Assembly: GCA_947179485.1 (NCBI GenBank)
Contig: OX359245.1
Coordinates: 29,437,067-29,501,066 of the forward strand
From: Allacma fusca
Taxonomy: Eukaryota; Arthropoda; Collembola; Symphypleona; Sminthuridae
Reading direction: 5' to 3'
DNA: 64,000 nt
Each line of letters opens with the position of its first letter. The stretch's first letter is position 1. Under the pieces are notes generated by a model. That model was given only the letters and a program-made list of their open reading frames with translations, made no database searches and was not told where the DNA came from. Shown piece after piece: positions 1-11,499 of this stretch. Made by a program: the position numbers and the translations under genes.

Positions 1-2
1 AA

Positions 3-968
3 TTAAATAAGATTTTATTCTGGAACGTACGAGGTTTGAAAAATCAATTAACAGAAAAATTGCATATTTTAAAGGAAGAAGGACCAAGTATTTTTTGTAT
101 ATGTGAGACTTGGGTGAGTGACCTGAAGTCATTAGCTAATTGTAAGTATATGGATAATTTTAATGTAACATGTATAGAAGCAAGAGAGACAGGAGGACGG
201 CCTGCAGGCGGGCTTATTATAAGAGTTAAGAAGGAATTAAATGATATTGTTAAGATAATTAAGGAAGAAAGAAGCTACGCTGTACTTAAAGTGAATGAAG
301 GATATGTTATTTTCATGTACATTTCGCCAATAGATGATGTGAAACTGTGTAATCGAGTACTACAAAAATACAATCGGAAGACGGACAACGTAATCTTATT
401 AGGGGACCTTAATGCAAGAATTGGTAAGCAAAGCGAAATGGAATCGTACGATGACACACAATGGAAAAACCTTAAAGAAGAGAGAAAATCCCAAGATGAA
501 AAAAGAAACAAAAGAGGAAACAGACTGATAAACATTGCAAATAACAACAACATGGTAATACTAAATGGAAGATCGAAGAAGGACGACAGGGGATACTTTA
601 CATTCAGTATTCATATGGGGGCGAGCGTAATTGACATCGGTATGTGTAATGCCAACCACGTGCAGAACATACAAGAATTTGAGGTCCTGAAATGTGAAGT
701 ATCGGACCATAACGCAATTGTATTGAACTTAAAAACAAACCAAAAAGAACGAAAAATCAAGTTGGGGTGCAACAAAATACACTGGGACAATGGAAAGAAA
801 ACGCAATTTACAGAGAAATTAGAAGAAATAACTGCAAAAAGATACCATATGATGAGCACTATGTCAGAGATCAACGAATGCATCAGAGAAGCAGCGATAC
901 ATACAGGTTTAAAGTGCAAAGGCTATCACGTGATCAGCAATAATCCCGGCCCAAAGTGGTTCAATTAG
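3..968 (+). pseudogene. LINE endonuclease domain, disrupted
   Basis: This is the N-terminal endonuclease/exonuclease/phosphatase-fold domain of the LINE polyprotein, which in active elements nicks target DNA to prime reverse transcription. Visible motifs are FWNVRGL at the start, CICETW, LLGDLNARIG (metal-binding Asp and Asn), VIDIGMC, and VSDHNAIVLNL, the catalytic Asp-His pair near the C-terminal end of the domain. The frame runs in from outside the window, so no start can be assigned. It ends at a premature TAG in a conserved region (PKWFN); the protein continues recognisably in the same frame afterwards, so the stop is a lesion rather than a true end. Confidence 0.85.
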
Positions 969-1581
969 GACTGCAAGGAAATGAAGAAAAATGTGCGGAA
1001 GTGTATACACAAGCTCCGAGAGGAAAATAAAACGAACTTCATAACAAAATTAGAAGATCTACACAATGCGAAACAAGACTACAAAAAGTATGTGTAAAGA
1101 CAAAAAAAGCATATTTTGACCAAATCACGAGGGGGATAGAACAAGCTAGAAACCCGAAAGAATACTGGAAGTCAATAAATTGCTTTAGAGAACCAAAACA
1201 TAGTTTCGTCGAAAATCAAATAACATCTGAAAAATAGGAAGACTATTACAAAACCATATTCGAAGTCGAGCAATTACCAGCGAGTGAGATAAAACCATAC
1301 CTAAATAAGGCATCGAGGGCAGAACCAAGAATTGATCAAACTGAAGTGATGACAGCTCTAGGTAAATTAGCTAACAACAAAGGTCCAGGAAATGATGGAA
1401 TACCGAATGAAGTGTGGAAGAACATTGATGAAAGAACACTAGCAAAACTAACAGAAACCTTTAATAACATCTTAAAAGAAGAAATACTAGACTACTGGGG
1501 GAAATAATAACTGTACCTGTTTATAAGAAAGGCGATAAAGAGGAACCGAAGAACTATAGACCGATCTCTCTACTAAACACT

Positions 1582-3036
1582 GTGGTTAAGTTATTCTCGA
1601 TAATACTAGCAGAAAGGGTTAAGAAGCAATGTAAAGACAGAGGAACTATATCAGAAAATCAAGCAGCATATCAAGAGGGGAAAGGATGTTTAGAACACAT
1701 ATTTACATTAAATTCGGTAATCTACAAACAACTCTCAAAACGAAAAGAAAAGCTGCACACTCTATTTGTAGATCTGAGTCAAGCCTTCGATTCCATTGTG
1801 CAAGAACAACTATGGAACAGACTAAGAGAAGAAGCCATAAACGAAGAACTAATAATGAAAATCAAGAGCCTATATGATAAAGCAAAAACTCAAGTTAGAG
1901 GAAAGGAAGGAAAGAGCAATTTCATAAAGATAATGAAGGGGGTCTTGCAGGGCGAAACATTATCGCCTACGCTTTTCTCAGTATACATAGACAAGATTGT
2001 TAAACTACTACAAGAAAGAAATATCAAGGGTATTAAAATGAACACTGCAGTAATTAGCATTCTATTATATGTGGACGATATGGTACTTATGGCAATAACT
2101 AAAGAAGACCTCCAGAAACAAATTGATGTACTAAAGAGTTTCTTTGAAGAAAACAACCTAAAGGTTAATCTGGACAAGACCAAAGTGGTGATTTTTACCA
2201 GAAATGGAAAACACAGAAGGGATGACATCATTATGTGGGGCGAAATAGAAGTGGAGATCGTGAAATCCTATACATATCTCGGGGTATCCTTCAGAAATAC
2301 AGGATCTTTTAAAATGGCAAAAGAACACTTCTTGGTAAAAGCAAAGAGAGCAGAGGGAAAACTCTTTGAGGTATACTATAAAGCAAAAATAAAAGATACC
2401 AGAAGCCATCTGAAACTATTTAATGCACTAGTTACGTCAACGCTCCTATACGCATTCCCGGTTTGGGGATTGAAGTATATTAACGAAGCCGAAATGTTCC
2501 AAACGAAATTCTTAAGAAGACTGACGGGCACATCCAACAACACTCCATCCTTTGCTCTGCGGTTAAAACTAGAGACGGAGAACATAAAATGCTCAATATT
2601 CAAAGCTAGTGTAAACTTCATCGACGTCTTCATATTAGCAAGAAAAAACTCATCATTTACAAGAAACTGCCTGGAAGAAAGTAATGAAAGGGAAATAACA
2701 AAATGGAACTGGCTAACAGAAATGGAGAAATTATGTACAGAAAAGGGCATTATAGAAGATTTTCAGAAATTCCTGCGCAACGAAGATGAAAACAAGAGGG
2801 AACTTATTGCCAAATACTATCTTTGGTCAGTGAACGAAGACGTCAAAAGTATACAATCAAGTGAAAAACTGTCCCAGCTATCACTAGTTAAAAGTAAAGT
2901 GACTCTGAGTGAGCATTATATGTTAAGTCTATGTTGGAAGAACGTTCAGTTAGTGCAAAACTTAAGAGTATGCGGTCATAAAATAATTGTTTATAAAGGA
3001 TACTTAAATGCAATCAACTCAATTTGGAAAAATTAG
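1582..3036 (+). pseudogene. LINE reverse transcriptase domain, disrupted
   Basis: Reverse transcriptase of the same element. Ordered blocks are LFVDLSQAFDSI (first catalytic Asp), KGVLQGETLSPTLFSVYI, and LLYVDDMVLM, the catalytic YxDD box at about residues 163-166, here with Val instead of the usual Ala. These are followed by the thumb region and a long C-terminal part. Upstream, 1500-1581 still encodes the preceding RT block (VPVYKKGDKEEPKNYRPISLLN), cut off by a frameshift. After the TAG at 3034 the same frame continues with CEMCNMKAVEDYFHIIYEC, a Cys-Cys-His-Cys zinc motif typical of the C-terminus of these elements. The 1455-nt frame is unusually long for a dead element, so decay is moderate. 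Confidence 0.85.
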
Positions 3037-3280
3037 AGAACGATAGAATGTGAAATGTGTAATATGAAAGCAGTGGAAGATTATTTTCACATAATTTATG
3101 AGTGTAAACACTATGAGAGATAAAGACAAGCACTGCCACAAAGTTTTAGAAGGCTGTGTGAAAGAAGTAACCATATCAATGTAATATTCAGTGGGAAAAT
3201 AAGCAGAGAGGAGTATGTAGCATTTCCTTTTTTTGGAAGAACGCGATGAATCTGGGAATGAATTTGGGCAGGCAAGAACA

Positions 3281-3340
3281 GTCCAGTGGTAAAGTACCTG
3301 CTACGATCTGCAGGGAATGGCTAGATCGAGCCCAGCACAG
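3281..3340 (+). other. tRNA-like segment in the LINE 3' region
   Basis: A short stretch resembles a degenerate tRNA. It has an A-box/D-arm-like CAGTGGTAAAGTACC, a 5-bp anticodon-stem-like CCTGC/GCAGG enclosing an 8-nt loop, and a T-arm/B-box-like GATCGAGCCC with GGCT/AGCC pairing. No acceptor stem was found, so it is not a functional tRNA gene. It could be the head of a tRNA-derived SINE whose tail is the AAATC repeat at 3541, or chance. Confidence 0.25.
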
Positions 3341-3540
3341 CCTACCACACTTGTCTGTCGCGGAGAGAATTTTCAAGTCTTCTCTCCATAGTTAGCATAA
3401 ATTAAGCAAAAACATTATGAGATAAATATGTAATCTGAATAATATGTATATGTAAAAATGTAGGTGTTATTTGTAGATGTTGTCCGTCATTGGAAATCAT
3501 TGATTAAGTTTGATGTATGACTTGCCAACTGAAACTAAAT

Positions 3541-3569
3541 AAATCAAATCAAATCAAATCAATCAAATC
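3541..3569 (+). repeat. AAATC tail repeat at the LINE 3' end
   Basis: Four to five imperfect AAATC units directly follow the LINE (or LINE-mobilised SINE) 3' UTR. Simple-repeat tails of this type mark the 3' terminus of non-LTR elements. Confidence 0.7.
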
Positions 3570-3570
3570 T

Positions 3571-3771
3571 GAGAAAATATTATTATAGTCTTATGAATGA
3601 CGACTAAAATATGTACAATCTATGATAAGGTAAATAGGATAGTAAATAAGAATTTTGGGATAAGTAAACTAATGTAAAATAAATTAAGGAAAATGAAAGC
3701 AAAGTTGTAAGGGCCAATGGCCAAAATACGACTAAATAAATTATTATTTATTATTATTAAATTGAACGTTA
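3571..3771 (+). mobile_element. 3' end fragment of a second LINE
   Basis: About 200 bp with no coding potential ends in GGGCCAATGGCCAAAATACG followed by an ACTAAATAAATTATTATT-type ATT-rich tail. A short conserved GC-balanced motif plus an ATT microsatellite tail is what a 5'-truncated LINE copy of a different family looks like. It directly abuts the AAATC tail of the first element. The assignment rests on shape only. Confidence 0.45.
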
Positions 3772-3843
3772 AAGTAAAAGTTAAATCGAAATGTAGGAAC
3801 GAGTACTGTGTAATATATGCATAAACATTTTATATCTACATAC

Positions 3844-3901
3844 ATGCAAGAGGGGTAGTAATTTGGGTCAGAACAATTAAAACAAAGATTTTGGAAACCA
3901 T
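3844..3901 (-). pseudogene. Orphan signal-peptide exon of an RlpA-like gene
   Basis: On the minus strand this 58-nt block starts with ATG at 3901 and encodes MVSKIFVLIVLTQITTPLA. This is the same signal peptide as exon 1 of the intact copies at 25847, 33620 and 42498, with the same length and the same phase-1 donor (GTATG). The last exonic base is T instead of the G found in the intact copies. Intron homology continues to about 3790 and then stops at LINE sequence. Exon 2 is not in the window; it may lie left of position 1 if the LINE inserted into the intron, or may be lost. Confidence 0.75.
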
Positions 3902-3904
3902 AGT

Positions 3905-6540
3905 GTTTCTCAAAATTGTTTTATTAATTATATTACTACAAGTTATAATAATGCGAGATGGGGATTCTAGTTTTTATGAAGTACTTTTTATTTTGTCGTA
4001 TTTTTATCCCCATGGACGAATTGTTTTTTGAACGAAGCTAGATGAACACAATTTCTTATATTTGTATGCCTGGCTGTTGGTGCAAAGCATTTACCGGTAA
4101 ATGGCATCACGCACAACAGTTGAATGACCAAAGATTGCGGTAACTCCTGATTATAGCAATTATCATCATGAAGGTGACTTATTTATTACATTTGTAGGTT
4201 AGTAAAAATTTTCCAGTGTTGAAAAAGCCGATAGAGTCTAAGTCTTAATGAGTGTCACATTCATTAATCTAAACATTATTTTCGAGACACATGTTTACAT
4301 ATTGTAACAAGCGGTTTTTCAATGTCTTGCATGCTGTATTAGATAAGACATTCACGTCGTATTTACTCTACCTGCCCTGAATTCCAATCAATTCATGTTA
4401 ATAAGTCATTGTAGAAATAGTGGCTTGTTAAATCGTTCAGGTAAATCTTGAGAATTGGGGTCATTTAGACTTTTGCAATGGACAGTTCAATATCTCGGAT
4501 ACAAAATACAATAAATTTTCTTTTACTGAAACTTCAAGTAATCCTTTTTTGCAATTTGAAGTTCCGACGTCATCTCGATGTTGCTTCTTTTACTTTTATA
4601 AAACACATTTTCCAACTCGGTTAAGTCTATTGAATAATATTTTGATACTTTACTTACAATTAGTTAGTTAGTCACAATCAGAGTATCCGATTGGAATAAG
4701 GATCATATCGTTGCTGATAAAGCAAATTGATCTAAGTACTGTATAAAAGCGTACATATTCTACACGTGACTAATTGTCTGAAGAGCAGGTATATTTTTTT
4801 CTTATCTAGATTTGTGTTTCTTTGTACAACCTTTTTGCATTGTGCAAACTTTCGGTATAGCAGACTACCTACCAACGTCTTAACCTTTTTACTTACAAAT
4901 AGATCACTGAAGCTAAATGTTCAGAAATAAAATTCGTCTTCACAATGCTTTAACGATGCTAAGAACAAATTATTAATTATAGCGTCAGCATTCATTCACT
5001 CCTTAAAGATTTTGAGACCATGGCACAGTCATGCATTTCTCTTCCAACTTTCGGAGCCACGGCTTGTTACAAAAATAGATAATCTTTGGACAGGTACTAA
5101 TTAACTTCATCGTCACTGCGTTTGATGCCGAAAGTGCTTGTTTCCTTCAATTTTCATGTTACGCTTTCGAATAAGTCTTCTCGAAATCGATTATACCCAC
5201 ATATTTTCATACTGATGATACCAAAAAATTTCACTGGTTTTATATATTTCACCCCACGATTTTAAAGTTTACGATTGAGTTTCGAGCTTGATCGATTCAA
5301 AACTGAATTGTCATTTTGAACTTATTAATGTGGTCAATTTCATACATTAAACCATTTTAAAAGACAGTTCCGTACAAAATTACTCTACTGAAATTGTATC
5401 TATAATATATATATTTAATTTCATTTCTTATAAATCGCTCCATTTGAGAAATAACTAACCGGAATATCATTCATAATTCTATATGGATGTATATTGTAGT
5501 AAAGTTGGAGCCAACAAAATATTATCATGCACACCTAATCATTTTCAGCCCTAATACGTGCAACCATTCAGGAACCACTCATTAGTGTAGTAGAATTTTT
5601 CCATTGGCAAACGATACCAGTTTTAATACGGACCTTTATGTACATATGTATATGCGTATTAAAATGTAATACAGTAGGTAACACAGATAGCTTTAATTGC
5701 TTTTGAAATACATGTTGTCAAAACATATACTTGATTGTCTCTAAATTATTTTGGACAAGTTAAAACTATGGTTGTTCTGGAAAAAAGAGTTCGTATTCAA
5801 CTATACTGAATTCTTACCCAATTGGTACGAGACCTGCTGGTGTTTTAATATTTTACATAGGAAAATTCTTTCAGTCAATGTGATTCGTGTCTACATGCAA
5901 CGGTAAGGAGTTTTGGATAACAGTCCGTCATTGGACAAATGAACTTCTACAGTTGCCTTGTAAACTAAAAAAAATTTACCGCAAGTTCTCCTGCAATTAA
6001 AAAATTACATACCAGGTTCATGGAGAACGCATATTTCAATACATGAAAAGTAGCATGCACAACAAATTGACTAATGACAGTATTTTGCAGTCAATATCAT
6101 TTAATACATTTATTAGTCCAGTATTTTTCCTATTTTTGTAAAATATCACATGGTATCTGTATTTACAGGTTCATGGTGCAAGTGCTAAGAAACATCGGAC
6201 CCAGTAGACCATTTAAGGAGAGATTGTGGCATTGTATGCCGAATTCACTTTCCCACGATTTTCGAAAAATTATAGCAGGATGCATCGCAAGGACGTTTAG
6301 GATATCCTGTTTGAAGCATCTACAATGTACAATGATTTTCTAGGACGCTGTGTTGTACACATTTTGAAAGAAAATATAATTAAGAGTAAATCAAAGTCTT
6401 TCAAAATTTTCCCCTTTTACACAAATCTTTACCAGGATCCACTATCTTGCCCGCCAGTATTTAACCAAGGCCGCTAGAATAAATAGTTTAATATACGGGA
6501 AATTAGTTTTAGAAACTACACGAATTAAATGTATTATTAC
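3905..6540. repeat. Upstream flank of RlpA-like copy, duplicated at 25905-29170
   Basis: No gene recognised. The whole stretch aligns by eye, with substitutions and indels, to 25905-29170. Shared landmarks include the block at 4840-4970 (27490-27600), a run at 5330-5560 (27955-28170), and 5870-6200 (28480-28800). The first 300 bp (to about 4280) are shared by all minus-strand RlpA-like copies and include their putative promoter, here with a degenerate TATA box near 4058. The 26660-27480 part of the other copy has no clear counterpart here. Confidence 0.75.
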
Positions 6541-6739
6541 CCGTTTCTACGGGTTAGCGGAGGGAGAAGCATTTTTCCACAGCCTGTACATTATAATAAA
6601 TTAAACTAGTAGTCTTTTTAATGTCGCTGATTTGTCGAGATGCGGCAAAACCTCGCATTCAATAGCTCCTAATTTATGAACGTCCTGGCGACAAGAAAAT
6701 TTATTTAATCGGATCTGGAAGAGTTGTATTTACCATAAA

Positions 6740-7813
6740 CAGGCGGGTAGCCAAGGGGGGGTGAAGGGGGCAATCGCCCCCCATTTGAAATAAAATACTC
6801 TCAAATCACTTAAAAAGTTAAAAACAAATCAGTCCATACCGAGACATGCTAACCTTTTCAGTGATTTGACAATATAATTTTTTTTATTTGTAAAAAAATC
6901 ACTGCAAAACTCAACATATGCAGTAATCCATGTAAATATCTGTGTATAAACAGCATAAATCTAGAATCACCCATGAAGTTTGAATGTTTCGTGTGAATGA
7001 TTTATTACCCACGGCTCCTCCCGTCATTAATTGAACCATCCATACGCGCGAAAATCGTATCGCAATGTTTGTCCATTGCGAGAGCAAAGGATTTCTAGAT
7101 CAATAAATTTCTATCGAAATGGAAAAGCATTTCGACACGATTTTCGCGCGTATGGATGGGTCAACTTTTTACGGGAAGAAGGCGTGGGTAAAAAACCATT
7201 CGCTAAAGAGACGTTTTGGATGATTCTAGAGTTTTTTTTTTATTATTGTTTCCATCCTTGCTAATCGGGTTATTTGAATGCATTGCAAAATCCCGATTTC
7301 ACTTTGCCTCTTCGATTCTACTTCAAGCTTCAACGGTAAAAAAATTATGGTAACAGCGGCTTTAAATATTTTCATATTAAAAGCTTTTAGCTTCTGTAAT
7401 TTACAAACATCGCTTCGAGGGAATTTTTACGCTGAATACAATTATGAAATTAGTGAATTGTATTTAATTCTTCACAATGAAAAGGACAAGCACTCCTGAT
7501 ATCCGCGGTTTCTTTTCGAAGCAAAGACGTGTATCCCAGGAACAGTAGGTTGAGCACCAGCTGAAACGATAGAAGCGAACCCAGTTCTCGAAATTCTCCG
7601 AAATCGGATCAAGCCCAATTGAAAATCTGGTAAAAATCATTCAAATTTGATGGAATCGTACTACGTGGAGAATATAAAAATCTTAAATTCAGTTTGCAAA
7701 ATTTGATGCGTTTTAACATTCGTTAATTGGATTTCCCAATGAATGTGTCATATTATGTACGTTCTAATTATTGTTGCCCCCCCCCCCTTGGCCAATTCCT
7801 GGCTACGCGCCTG
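6740..7813. mobile_element. hAT-type non-autonomous element, 1074 bp
   Basis: Terminal inverted repeats are CAGGCGGGTAGCCAAGGGGG on the left and, on the other strand, CAGGCGCGTAGCCAGGAATT followed by a G-run on the right. The element is flanked by ACCATAAA (6732-6739) and ACCATAAG (7814-7821), a 7/8 match of the 8-bp target duplication expected for hAT transposons. No transposase reading frame is present. A C11 homopolymer sits just inside the right end. A long internal inverted repeat is listed separately. Confidence 0.8.
7031..7164. repeat. Near-perfect 28-bp inverted repeat inside the hAT element
   Basis: The arms at 7031-7058 and 7137-7164 match at 27 of 28 positions (core CCATACGCGCGAAAATCGT) and are separated by 78 nt. 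The spacer holds a second hairpin (TCGCAATG...CATTGCGA, about 7060-7082). The structure could be the core of a nested foldback element or a transcribed hairpin. Confidence 0.75.
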
Positions 7814-7902
7814 ACCATAAGTTTTCTTAGGTATTTATTACTGATTTCCAAACCTCAACCTCTCACAAATAAACAAGTTCATTCAAAATCCTATGCAAGT
7901 AT

Positions 7903-8668
7903 TAGGCATTGGCATATCGGTGGTTTTTTAAATATCGTTAATATCGTTATCGTTCATCCTAAAAATGACGATAACGATATCGAAGGACGATATAGCGATA
8001 TTTGTTTCAATTTGAAACGCATCGGTTAATAATATAATATACAAAAATAATCGACCAACGCTGCCGAAGTATTGATGATTAATTAAATACTCCGCTTATT
8101 ACTACTGTTTACAACAGAAAGTGCCACAAAAATGCATTCTTTTTACTGATTCTATTCGGAACACCGAGTCTATAGTTGGTATTAATTGAATGAGAACTGG
8201 TACTGACAATGAGGATTTGCGTAAGGCAAACCAAGTATATTTTAACCCCACTGACAGCATAATTGGTATTAATTTTTCTGAAACTGGTGAGAACAATAAG
8301 TAATCACGCAGGATCCACGAAGTGTTTTGATTCCAGCAGAAACAAATTTGGTATTAATTACAGAAAAACTGGTTCTGACAATGAGCAAACTCCGTGAGTT
8401 ACACCTATGTTTTAACGTATGTTTTGAGGAAACCTAGAATTTACATGGTATTATTATGAGCGGACTGACATGATGCTTCGAATTAGTTAATATACATTAA
8501 AATGTTGGGGGTGAATCATGATTTGGGGAATTGAACCACGTATTTACGATATGGAAAATGACCGATTTATCGTTCAACGTTTACGAGAATTATCGTTCAA
8601 TTATCGTTTCGAAAAATGTACGATATGGACGATAATATCGTATGGCTATATCGGTATGCCAATGCCTA
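7903..8668. mobile_element. hAT-type non-autonomous element, 766 bp
   Basis: Terminal inverted repeats are TAGGCATTGGCATATCGG and, from the right end, TAGGCATTGGCATACCGA. The flanks are GCAAGTAT (7895-7902) and GTAAGTAT (8669-8676), a 7/8 match of an 8-bp duplication. Subterminal regions are dense in TATCGTTATCGT/ACGATAACGATAT motifs, as expected for transposase-binding arrays. Three diverged internal repeats start with TGGTATTAATT near 8180, 8265 and 8350. There is no transposase gene. Confidence 0.82.
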
Positions 8669-8779
8669 GTAAGTATAAGATAATAATTCACTTAATTCAT
8701 TTCCACTTCCCACTACTAATTAACAATAATCAATTATATACAATGCGAAATCTATGGCGCAGTCTCTCATTCCCTTGAG

Positions 8780-9020
8780 CTTATTCCAGATACTTCTCTC
8801 CTGGTCGCCTTTCATTCACTCTCGCTCCCACTGTCGCGTCGGTGGTATGGAGTTCGGATTAGTCACCAGACCCCTTAATCACAATTCGCTTACTTGACCT
8901 AGGCAGATCTGCTAATTGACTTTCCGACCCGTTAACCTGCGACTCCACCTCGTTGTTCTTACGCATGCTCAGTGACATTTAATGTTATTATTTTAATTAT
9001 TATAATTACTTTAGTCTTAA
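8780..9020. other. GC-richer segment with an AT-rich tail, unidentified
   Basis: This 200-bp block is noticeably GC-richer than its surroundings and ends in a TTATTATTTTAATTATTATAATT tract. The shape suggests a short retroposon (SINE or LINE 3' end), but I recognise no promoter boxes or coding sequence. It lies within the roughly 2.5 kb that is inserted relative to the paralogous region at 29110-29160. Confidence 0.3.
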
Positions 9021-9090
9021 GTGGCCCTTGGTCACATAATAGCCATGCCGATGGGTAAAAAACCAACAATACGGTGTATTGTAATGCGCC

Positions 9091-9858
9091 CACTGTTTCA
9101 GTTCGTTTCAAAAAATTTGTTTCGTTTCAGTTTGGACGCTGAAATGAACCGAATTTATGGTTTTGTTTCAGTTCACAAAAAAGTGCTTCAGTTCGTTTCA
9201 GTTTGCTCGGTGAACTGAAACGAAACGCAAAACAATCGTTTCGGGCTCGAAAATTTAAAATGCTTGACATTAAATACTTTATGGCCCGGCATTCACTGAA
9301 TAAGTTTACTACGAAGTCATTCATACTTCTAAATGTAAATCTATAGCCTTGGGTGGCTCAAGTAACTCCAATCATTTTCCATGTTCAAAGCAGGATCCAA
9401 CATGCCCCGCAAAGTATGTCGTTAACCTCGTGGTGGTAAGTTAAATTCAAATTTGTACAAACTTCAACATTCAAGACGTAATGAAAAATATATTTAGTGA
9501 TTTTGCGTAATTTATGAAGATTTAGATGTATTCTATTACTTAATAATAATAAATTATTTTTAAATTCAGGATTCCATGGTTTCCCAAGCCCATAAACTGT
9601 CCAAAGACAATTCACCGTTCTATTCTATATTATATAGTTCACATGCCAAGAAATATAAGTATGCAGCAACGTGCATTTTTCCCGCAGAATTATATTGCAT
9701 TTGAAACGTTTTAAATGCGCTTCAGTGAGACTGTTCCGTTTTGTTTCAGAGTCTCAACTGAAACGTTCGTTTCAGCTGAACTTGAAACTGAGCTGAAATT
9801 TTTATGGAACGAACTGAAACAAACTGAAACGAAACGGAAATTTTCGTTTCAAGAGTGT
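9091..9858. mobile_element. GTTTCAGTTC-repeat element, probable hAT-type MITE
   Basis: Both ends are packed with GTTTCAGTT(C/T) and its complement over about 150 bp, with an AT-rich unique core between. This is the same architecture as the well-delimited element at 38139-39028, whose subterminal motif is GTTCAGTTC. The outermost bases are poorly matched (CACTGTTTCAG against CACTCTTGAAA) and I find no target duplication, so the ends are approximate. It has no transposase. Confidence 0.6.
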
Positions 9859-9859
9859 G

Positions 9860-10632
9860 AAAACAGTTGAACTTTGTAATTGTGGCGGTTTGGCGGGTGT
9901 AGTTTTTGTTGTTTGCGATTCACATGTTACTTTTTGCGCCCATCGATTTGCCATTTATTTTTCTACAGTAATATTCATTTTTCTATGCCCACCTTAGCTT
10001 AAATAATCATTATGCATGCATACTTACATACATAACAGATAGATAAAGGTTGTGAAGAATGATTGCTGCATTACGGATACGACAGTGCTTATATGTAAAT
10101 ATGTAATTGACGGTAATATTGAATTGGTTACAAATTAATTTACACTCGGATTTACTACGTTTGTGGACTCACAACTGCAAGTGAACCCCCAATTATAAAA
10201 TTATAAATATATGTCAAAATCTCTTTGTTAATTTTGTACTTAATTTGATACGACTTAAGTTTCAGGCTCCAAGTCCGATTATTGTTTTTTCAATACGCCA
10301 TGTTCTGACATAATTTTGACAAGAGCGATTCAAACTTGTATTTAATAGCCAACTCGCTGTTGAAGTATGATGAAACAAGGATTAAAAACTAAAAAAGCAG
10401 CAGCTTCCCATAAAGGTTCTTCAATATATTAAAACCATAAACAAAAACATTTATACATGACTTTATTGAGTTGCAATCTTACTTGCCCAAACGGATTTTA
10501 AATTTAGTTAAACAAAATATATTATTGTTCGAGACAAATAATAATACACAAATTATAACTATGACTCTTGTCTGTCAGTTCTGAGTCAATAAATTACTGT
10601 CACATTGCATTTTATAATAATTGCGGCAACTC
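9860..10632. other. Intergenic array sequence
   Basis: No gene recognised. From about 10130 it aligns with 29825-30230 (shared start CACTCGGATTTACTACGTTTG), so it is the 3' flank of the RlpA-like copy at 10633, as 29825 is of the relic at 30258. The last 100 bp are the conserved 3' UTR-like segment found after every minus-strand copy (Tyr-Thr-Val-Val stop, then TTCTGAGTCAATAAATTACTG on the plus strand). Confidence 0.6.
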
Positions 10633-11343
10633 TCAAACCACTGTATAAGTGCATGGAAAAATGCCACTGTCGTGTTTTTCCAGTTGCCCAAATGCTCCAT
10701 ATGTCAAATCGATTGTGTCTTCCGCTGGCGCACTTCCAAGGCGGTCGTTAACTCTTCCCGTGATGTTAATGGAGTGTCGTAGACATATTATAAAGGGTAT
10801 AGTAAAAACTACGCTAAAATAACAAACGTTGTGGTATACGTAGTATTTGGACTTTTAATATGCGGGAAAAAGTACCCGTGCACAGCCGAAGCGGTTTTGA
10901 TGAATTGTTTGAATTGCAATTCACATGATATGATTCGATTCAGTTCAGTGCCCAAATCGAATCAGTCAATTTGGCTTTGCTGCAAATCGAATCAAAATAC
11001 TAATGAATCGAATTGAATTGAATTGAATCGAATCGAAAATTTCCAATTCTGAATTGAATTGGTCCGACCACTAGTGAGGAGTGGTAGCACAAGCCAGAGC
11101 GTTTGCATTGAAGGGTTCGCCATTCGCTGTTTGAGAGCCAGTTTCCCCCGCTGATCCGTAATATGAGCATTTTGCTGCAACCATGTTAAAAATTAAATTA
11201 AATCTTGATTCATCACGAGCAAATGAAGAAATTAAATGCAAGTAAAGTATTATTTCGAATGTAAAAAAAATGTGTATCCCCATACCTGCAAGGCAGACAG
11301 TAATTTGGGTCAGAGCAATTACAACGAGGATTTTGGAAACCAT
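10633..11343 (-). pseudogene. RlpA-like gene copy interrupted by a transposon fragment
   Basis: On the minus strand, exon 1 (11343-11286, MVSKILVVIALTQITVCLA) has a good GTATG donor and exon 2 starts at 11174 after GCAG. It reads normally through AKCSYYGSAGETGSQTANG to ALACATTP. At about 11072 the gene runs into foreign sequence that introduces an immediate stop (TTPH then TAG). The 3' half resumes at about 10765 and keeps VNDRLGSAPAEDTIDLTYG through the terminal FPCTYTVV and stop at 10633. Relative to intact copies, roughly 20 codons around PLGSVLQVTNQRTGRS are missing. The signal peptide and the retained coding parts are otherwise undamaged, so inactivation looks recent compared with the other relics. 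Confidence 0.88.
10780..11072. mobile_element. Truncated hAT-like fragment inside the RlpA-like gene
   Basis: The right end (TTGAATTGGTCCGACCACTA, preceded by dense GAATCGAATTGAATT repeats) mirrors the right end of the element at 38139-39028 (GAACTGGTCCGAGTACTA). The left terminal repeat is not found and no 8-bp duplication is evident (GTGAGGAG follows on the right). The element is therefore a truncated copy, and a deletion removed part of the host exon. Confidence 0.55.
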
Positions 11344-11499
11344 GTTGTTTCTCAAAAACGTTTTATTAATCGTATTATTACTGTGCTTTAATGTGAGATG
11401 ACGATTTGAGATTTTACGAAGGTACTTTTTCGAATTTCGTTGTTTTCTATCCCCGTAGACGAATTGTCTTTGAATGAAGCAAGCTGAACACGATTTACC

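Larger units (their letters stand above)
1..3569 (+). mobile_element. Decayed non-LTR retrotransposon (LINE), open at the left edge
   Basis: The element reads left to right as an AP-type endonuclease, a linker, a reverse transcriptase, a C-terminal CCHC motif and a 3' tail of AAATC repeats. The left end lies outside the window: the frame is already open at position 3 and begins with the typical endonuclease start (FWNVRGL). It is inactive. There are in-frame stops at 966, about 1096, about 1236 and 1504, frameshifts near 1097 and 1500, and a stop at 3034. Between the two large frames, 969-1500 still translates in pieces as the endonuclease-RT linker (for example NKGPGNDGIPNEVWK). Clade is uncertain; the C-terminal CCHC and the RT block order resemble the Jockey/CR1/I group. 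It appears to sit in the intron of an RlpA-like gene whose exon 1 survives at 3844. Confidence 0.88.

Noticed and set aside
6074-6343. 89-codon frame positioned like 28691-28948
   Set aside because: The two DNA segments are duplicates but the frames diverge by indels, which is the behaviour of non-coding DNA.
8780-9020. Possible 5S rRNA or tRNA gene in the GC-richer block
   Set aside because: No A/B box pair with correct spacing and no cloverleaf could be drawn.
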